This document shows, piece by piece, positions 59,201 to 64,000 of a DNA stretch of 64,000 nt. Origin of the DNA: Pelagicoccus albus. Lineage in GTDB: Bacteria; Verrucomicrobiota; Verrucomicrobiia; Opitutales; Opitutaceae. The notes below the pieces were generated by a model. The model ran no database searches, had not been told where the DNA came from, and saw only the letters and a program-made list of their open reading frames with translations. Both the position numbers and the translations under genes were made by a program. The stretch's first letter is position 1. Each line of letters begins with the position of its first letter. The DNA lies in assembly GCF_014230145.1 (NCBI RefSeq), contig NZ_JACHVC010000012.1, forward strand, positions 997,001-1,061,000. The letters run 5' to 3'.

Positions 59201-59826
59201 GACTTCGCGTCTGATGTCTACGGACGATTCCACGAGCTCCCGACGCCAGCGAATCCAAGGACGCTGTACCTTTTGTAGAATCGCCGAATGTCACCAAGAG
59301 CGAAGTGGGTTTTCGCGTAGACACCAAGCGTCACGTCCTCAGCCAGAGTCATGAAAAGTATACCAATTGGTTCTACGATTTCATAGTTTCGATCGCCGGC
59401 AAAAGCTCCATTGAAGAGAGAAGATTCTACGGAGAAAAAAACTTCCGTCGGTGTGAAGATGAATTTCGCGAGTCGAATTGGAGCGATGGAGCGAGACTCG
59501 CATTGTTGATCTTCTGAGTGTCGAACTGGTTCTCAAGAAGAAGTTTGTCGTCATCACCCCAGCTGATTTCCATTTAAGCGATATATTTCAATCCTTTCCA
59601 AAACCGACTCTTTGCACCCAGACGGTAGTATCCGCCGAGCACGATTCCTCTTTGCTCGTTGGTGCAAGGAACAGGGTTTTCTTGGAACTGGGGTTGCTCG
59701 GCGTTTGTACGGCCCTCTCGTTCCACAAACTCGATTGTAACCAAGGGATCCTTTCAGAGTAGCTATCCGTACAATGACTGGACAAAACTCCGTAGCTCTC
59801 GTGAAAAGACATAGGTCCAATCATCG
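59201..59826. other. 626-bp stretch with no gene recognised
   Basis: Open frames on both strands (59305-59517, 59478-59762, 59554-59820 and others) are short, lack ribosome sites and have no family features. Codon use is unlike the surrounding genes. Possibly degraded sequence or the promoter area of the downstream operon. Confidence 0.5.
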
Positions 59827-61539
59827 ATGAATACCGATCCCTCAAAACCGTCCCCTGTTTCAGAAACCTCGGCCAAAGCCTGGCCCACAGTCGTTATCGG
59901 ATTGGTCATGTTCGTCATGGGCGGATGCGGCATGGCGTACGAATACACTTTGAGCAAGCTGGCCTCCGATATCTTGGGCAACTCAGTGCAGCAATGGGCC
60001 ATGGTGATCGCCATCATGCTTTTCTGCATGGGACTCGGAGCGGAAATCCAACGCTACATTTCGGATCGCCGCGTGGTGGAGGTGCTGGGCATCAGTCAAA
60101 TCGCCCTTGCGATTCTAGGAGGCTTCGGCCCTTTGGCGATGCTGCACGTTTTCAGCGCCTTTCCCGCCCACTTCATTTTGACCCAATACCTTCTAATTAG
60201 CGCCATCGGCGTACTAGTTGGATTCGAGATTCCCTTGCTGACCCGCATCAACGAGCAATTTTCGGACGACGTTAAGAGCAATCTGGCTCGTATCCTAAAA
60301 ATGGATTACATCGGGGCTTTGATTGGCGCCCTGGTCTGGGTCTTCCTGCTCTTTCGCTATTTCTCAATGGTGCAGACCAGCCTGATTCTGGCTCTGACCA
60401 CCCTCGCCTCCGCTTCGCTCTTTGTGGCAACCTTTCGGAAAAGTGCGGCCAAGAGCGGCTTGATCCTATCCGGAGCGGGCATGGTCGCGATCGCCTGCTT
60501 GTTCGGGTTGAAGTTCGAAAAAGGTTGGACCGAAACCGCGGAACAACGTCTCTACAAGGACCGGATCATTCTATCCGAGACGAGTAAATACCAGCACATC
60601 GTCCTCACCGAAAGCCGCTCAGGAGTGCTCTCCTGTTTCATCAACGGACATCTCCAGTTCAACGGATACGACGAACATATCTACCACGAGCACTTGGTTC
60701 ATCCGGCCATGAGCATCGCGCCGAGGCGATCTCGCGTGCTGATCCTCGGAGGCGGCGACGGGCTCGCGCTGCGGGAGGTATTGAAGTACGAAGACGTGGA
60801 ATCGGTTACCCTCGTGGATCTGGATCCTGCCATGACCGAGCTGGCCCGCGAAAATGAGCACTTTCTGAAGCTGAACCAAGGCAGCCTGCGAGACGCTCGA
60901 GTCGTCTCGCTGCAAAACGCTGCTCTCCAACCAAGCACGCAACGCCAAAACATCACCATCAGCGGTCGCGGCTCCCTAGGCCAAGGAGCGGAGCAAACCT
61001 TGCAAGACATCCAAGTGCTCAATCTCGACGCGGCCGAATTCGTAGCTCAAGCGCCGGGACGATACGACGTGATTATCATCGATTTTCCGGATCCCAATTC
61101 CGTGGAGCTGGCCAAACTCTATAGCCAGCACTTCTACGGCTTTCTTCGCGAGAAGCTCAGCGCCGACGGTATCTTCGTGCAGCAATCGACATCCCCCTAT
61201 CACGCCAAAGAGGCATTTCTGTGTATCGGAAGAACCATTACATCTGCCGGGCTCAAAGCGATTCCCTACCACGACAACGTCCCCTCCTTCGGTGAATGGG
61301 GCTGGTGGATTGGCGGGCCTGATACCATCTATGAGGAGGAAAATCTACGCTCGAAGCTGTCACATATACCCGACTTGACTGCAGAGACTCGCTACCTTAC
61401 ACCCGAAACAATCCGTGCCTCCCTTTCCTTTGGAAAGACCCAACTCGAAACCTCTGAAACGGCGATCAGCACTCTGACCAATCCGCGTATCTTCAACTAC
61501 TACCTGGAAGCTTGGCAGCACTCAGGTGGCATTTTGTAA
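59827..61539 (+). CDS. Membrane-bound polyamine aminopropyltransferase-like (spermidine synthase family)
   Basis: 570 residues. N-terminal half has about seven membrane helices (20-240; for example VVIGLVMFVMGGCGMAYEYT, ALIGALVWVFLLFRYFSMV). The C-terminal half is a spermidine-synthase fold: QHIVLTESRSGVLSCFINGHL, QFNGYDEHIYHEHLVHPA, SAM site LILGGGDGLALREVL, acidic DLDPAM and the active-site-like IDFPDPNS (usually DSTDP). The fused membrane type occurs in stress-associated clusters with DUF350. First gene of the final unit. Substrate may be a polyamine, or the domain may be a scaffold. Confidence 0.9.
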   Translation: MNTDPSKPSPVSETSAKAWPTVVIGLVMFVMGGCGMAYEYTLSKLASDILGNSVQQWAMVIAIMLFCMGLGAEIQRYISDRRVVEVLGISQIALAILGGFGPLAMLHVFSAFPAHFILTQYLLISAIGVLVGFEIPLLTRINEQFSDDVKSNLARILKMDYIGALIGALVWVFLLFRYFSMVQTSLILALTTLASASLFVATFRKSAAKSGLILSGAGMVAIACLFGLKFEKGWTETAEQRLYKDRIILSETSKYQHIVLTESRSGVLSCFINGHLQFNGYDEHIYHEHLVHPAMSIAPRRSRVLILGGGDGLALREVLKYEDVESVTLVDLDPAMTELARENEHFLKLNQGSLRDARVVSLQNAALQPSTQRQNITISGRGSLGQGAEQTLQDIQVLNLDAAEFVAQAPGRYDVIIIDFPDPNSVELAKLYSQHFYGFLREKLSADGIFVQQSTSPYHAKEAFLCIGRTITSAGLKAIPYHDNVPSFGEWGWWIGGPDTIYEEENLRSKLSHIPDLTAETRYLTPETIRASLSFGKTQLETSETAISTLTNPRIFNYYLEAWQHSGGIL

Positions 61540-61586
61540 ACGCCCACTCTCTTTCATTTGGCCCAACCCAAACCCGATCGAATCCC

Positions 61587-62477
61587 ATGAATTCACTGCT
61601 AAAAATCGGCCTAGGCGCTTTTGCATTCCTAGTCGTGTTATCCGCGTTTCGCAGCTGCTCGTCCAGCAGCTATGAAAGAAACGGCTACGGCGACACCTAC
61701 AAAATATCGGTACAGCAATTCTCTGCCGTCGACGCAGCCAGCGGGCTTGACCTGCGAGCCGCGGCCGAGTTGCTCAAAAAAGCGAGCGACGGCGAGGAAC
61801 TCGAACGACTCCTCAACTCGGCTTCGGAAGGCGTGAACAATCTGGATTTGGACGAAGACGGAGCCGTGGACTACATCAAGGTCACCGAATACGGATCGGG
61901 CAACGTGAAGGGCTTCTCCCTGACCGTGGACCTCGCGGAAAGCGAAACCCAAGAGATCGCGACCATCGAGATCGAGAAATCTTCTGACGGCCGGGCCTAC
62001 GTAGAGACGCGCGGCAACCAGCACATCTACGGAAACAACCACTATTACCATAACAGCTTCGGCTTCACCGACTTCCTCCTCTTGAACTGGTTGTTCAATA
62101 GCAACCGCCCCTACTACAGCTCGCCTTGGGGCTACAACAGCTACCCAGACTACTACGGTCGCTACCAGCCAACGAGCTACGACAACTACCGTCGCCGCAC
62201 TTCAACCAACACCTCCAGCTGGACTTCAGCCAACAAGTCCCAGCTCAGCACGCCAGCGACTTCGCCCAATTCCGGAAAGAACGCCACCACCATCAAGGCG
62301 CCCCTCAAAAACCCGACCACCTCCCAGAAGAGCTTCCAAGCCCGCAACCCCTCCAAAAAGGTGGCCAGCGGAGGCTTTGGCCGCACATCGACCACTTCCT
62401 CCTCTTCCAGCAAATCCACCAGTTCGCCCACCATTCGCAGAACGACTACCTCGAGCTATCGGGGCGGAGGCAAATAG
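61587..62477 (+). CDS. Membrane-anchored hypothetical protein with EF-hand-like loop and serine/threonine-rich tail
   Basis: 296 residues from the ATG at 61587 (frame opens 25 codons earlier in the preceding gene). N-terminal helix about 6-22 (KIGLGAFAFLVVLSAFRSC). A soluble part about 40-155 includes LDLDEDGAVDYIKVTEY, resembling a calcium-binding EF-hand loop (DLDEDGAVDY). Residues about 165-215 are rich in Tyr, Asn and Pro, and the tail is Ser/Thr/Lys-rich, low complexity. No known function; its place between the spermidine-synthase-like and DUF350 genes suggests a role in the same envelope unit. Confidence 0.75.
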   Translation: MNSLLKIGLGAFAFLVVLSAFRSCSSSSYERNGYGDTYKISVQQFSAVDAASGLDLRAAAELLKKASDGEELERLLNSASEGVNNLDLDEDGAVDYIKVTEYGSGNVKGFSLTVDLAESETQEIATIEIEKSSDGRAYVETRGNQHIYGNNHYYHNSFGFTDFLLLNWLFNSNRPYYSSPWGYNSYPDYYGRYQPTSYDNYRRRTSTNTSSWTSANKSQLSTPATSPNSGKNATTIKAPLKNPTTSQKSFQARNPSKKVASGGFGRTSTTSSSSSKSTSSPTIRRTTTSSYRGGGK

Positions 62478-62504
62478 CGGTTAACCCTTTTGGAAATAAG
62501 CATC

Positions 62505-63419
62505 ATGGAAAACAGCACTTTCAGCGAATTTTTCGGGACCGAAGACGCCCTTTCCCTCATCGATCCTCAAGCCATCGTATTTCTAGCCATCTCCATCCTC
62601 GTTCTCTGGGTGGGTAAACTGGTCAACGATCTCTGCACGCCCTACCAACTCAACCACGAGCTCACCCAAAAGGATAACAAGGCTATCGCCGTTTCCTTCT
62701 CGGGTTACATGTTCGCCATCGGGATCATCCTTTGGAGCGTGCTTCGGCAGGACATCGCCATAGATCCAGCCGAAGTGCAAAGCGGTAAGCAACTATTCCT
62801 GTTGGATATCGGCGGCACCCTGCTCTGGTCCCTGTTTGGCATCCTGCTGCTGCAAGTTGCCCGTATCTGCAACGACAAGCTGCTATTGCGTCGCTTCAGC
62901 AACGTGAAGGAACTGGTGGAGGACCAAAATATCGGAACCGGGGCTGTGCAAGCGGGAGCTTACGTCGGTTCGGCTTTCATCATCCAAGCCGCCACCTACG
63001 GTGAAACATCGGGCAGTCTCGTTCGCGACATCCTCTCTACGCTGGCCTACTTCGTGGTCTCCCAGATCGCCTTCATTCTCTTCTCCATGGTTTACCAGAA
63101 GCTTAGCGCCTACGACCTGCATGACGAAATCGAGCGGGACAACGCTGCTGCCGGTGTGGGCTTCGGCATGACTTTGGCCGCGGTTGGCATCCTCCTCTCG
63201 AGCTACATCATCAGCAACGACTCGATCCTAGGCTTCGCCCTCTGGTTCGCCATCTGCATTTTCCTCCTATCGGTCTGCCGCTTCGCGATCGATCGTTTCA
63301 TCCTGCCGGGCTCGCTTTTGGACGACGAAATTTCGAAGGATCGTAATTGGGGCGCCGCCTTGATCGAAGGAAGTTCCGCTCTGGTCCTCGCCTTCATCCT
63401 CAGCACCTTGTTCAACTAG
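62505..63419 (+). CDS. DUF350 family membrane protein (two tandem units)
   Basis: 304 residues from the ATG at 62505. About eight membrane helices. Two DUF350-like halves: first about 20-145 (QLNHELTQKDNKAIAVSFSG), second about 165-300 (YDLHDEIERDNAAAGVGFGM); both carry the conserved E..DN.A....G motif. DUF350 proteins (YjfL in E. coli) lie with PspA-like, spermidine-synthase and DUF4178 genes in stress clusters. Follows the hypothetical gene closely. Function unknown. Confidence 0.9.
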   Translation: MENSTFSEFFGTEDALSLIDPQAIVFLAISILVLWVGKLVNDLCTPYQLNHELTQKDNKAIAVSFSGYMFAIGIILWSVLRQDIAIDPAEVQSGKQLFLLDIGGTLLWSLFGILLLQVARICNDKLLLRRFSNVKELVEDQNIGTGAVQAGAYVGSAFIIQAATYGETSGSLVRDILSTLAYFVVSQIAFILFSMVYQKLSAYDLHDEIERDNAAAGVGFGMTLAAVGILLSSYIISNDSILGFALWFAICIFLLSVCRFAIDRFILPGSLLDDEISKDRNWGAALIEGSSALVLAFILSTLFN

Positions 63420-63425
63420 AGGCTC

Positions 63426-64000
63426 ATGTCCGAAGCAGCTAATTACAGCGTTAGCGAATCGCAGAAACAGCAGTTCGCCGGCATCTACCTTCTAGAGTAC
63501 ATGATCAATGCTCCCAAGGTCTTCCAACTGATGCTGGAAGATGGCGAGGAGGACCTCGAGTCCATCCTCGAATGGCTGCTGGTACGGGACCTGATCGAAA
63601 TCAAGGACCAGGAACGCTACGCTCCGACCGAGAAGGGCCGCAAAGCTCTGGAGAAATTCATGGGTCGCTACTCTGACTTTCTTACCTTTTTCGACGTCTT
63701 TTGCGCCGTGGATCTGGGCGAAGGATCTTTCGCCTTCGCGGACTACTACAGCTTCGATGGCGAGGATGCTTGGCGAAACTACCTTGCCCAAGAGCGTTGG
63801 GAAGACCTCCGAGTCGCGGTGGCCAACTACAAGGGGATCGACCCGGTGGAGATCGTTTTCATGAGCTTCCTCAACGAGGGACGCTTCGGCCGAACGGAGA
63901 CGGGATGGGAGTTCGATCTGTTGCTGGGCAGCGTTTGGGACGAGATCCTGCAGATCTGCAACTCCGCTTTGCAAGTAGAGCAACTTGGCTACGATGACGA
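63426..64000 (+). CDS. Partial gene: winged-helix-like N-terminal domain protein (runs off window)
   Basis: An ATG at 63426, six bases after the DUF350 stop, opens a frame that runs without a stop to the window end (191 codons). It begins MSEAANYSVSESQKQQFAGI and contains a winged-helix-like segment (ILEWLLVRDLIEIKDQERYA then PTEKGRKALEKFM), then an acidic region (FFDVFCAVDLGEGSFAFADY). Codon use and spacing support a real gene in the same operon. No family named with confidence; possible regulator or stress protein of the DUF350 cluster. Confidence 0.75.
   Translation, partial: MSEAANYSVSESQKQQFAGIYLLEYMINAPKVFQLMLEDGEEDLESILEWLLVRDLIEIKDQERYAPTEKGRKALEKFMGRYSDFLTFFDVFCAVDLGEGSFAFADYYSFDGEDAWRNYLAQERWEDLRVAVANYKGIDPVEIVFMSFLNEGRFGRTETGWEFDLLLGSVWDEILQICNSALQVEQLGYDD

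Overview
The window looks like part of a marine Verrucomicrobiota chromosome, probably class Opitutia near Puniceicoccales/Pelagicoccaceae. This is inferred from gene content and style: monomeric isocitrate dehydrogenase, secreted carbohydrate-active enzymes, many multi-PAS sensors, short hairpin terminators between convergent genes and moderate GC. No rRNA, tRNA, CRISPR array, transposase or phage gene was seen, so the region reads as ordinary chromosome with several accessory islands.

Layout. 1-0.8 kb: an ECF sigma factor and the start of its FecR-type anti-sigma factor, translationally coupled. 1-3.2 kb: NADP isocitrate dehydrogenase. 3.8-14.6 kb: a secretion and sensing stretch holding a giant extracellular nuclease, a response regulator beside a truncated and degenerate histidine kinase, a pectate-lyase-like beta-helix protein, an HDOD protein, a phosphoesterase and a GH10 xylanase. 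14.8-17.3 kb: a lone PilC/GspF protein and a degenerate NtrC-type regulator. 17.5-21.7 kb: carB and purU. 21.7-30.6 kb: a 1321-residue hybrid kinase, a TPR-like membrane protein, an ABC-2 exporter and a subtilisin-like protease.

30.6-43.5 kb: a chemotaxis operon (cheY-cheA-cheW-mcp-cheY-cheB-cheR, minus strand), with a divergent three-gene unit: an HsbR-like receiver/PP2C phosphatase/serine kinase fusion, an HsbA-like STAS protein and a soluble MCP-like coiled-coil protein. This suggests a partner-switching module tied to chemotaxis or motility. 43.5-52.8 kb: an orphan TAXI binding protein, a complete argCJBDFG operon (acetyl-cycle arginine synthesis, using carbamoyl phosphate that carB helps make), and rplM-rpsI.

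52.8-64 kb: an outer-membrane beta-barrel protein, a DUF423 protein and a CCA-adding enzyme. Then come a secreted protein with three tandem Rid domains and, divergent from it, a Tat-exported D-amino-acid-oxidase-like flavoprotein whose domains are circularly permuted: the C-terminal GLRP/NYGHGG block sits in front of the Rossmann GxGxxG block. These two could form an envelope oxidase plus imine-hydrolase pair, and they are the most unusual find. A secreted HAD dehalogenase follows. The end of the window holds a probable operon of a membrane spermidine-synthase-like protein, a membrane-anchored hypothetical protein, a DUF350 protein and a partial winged-helix-like gene, similar to envelope-stress clusters known elsewhere.
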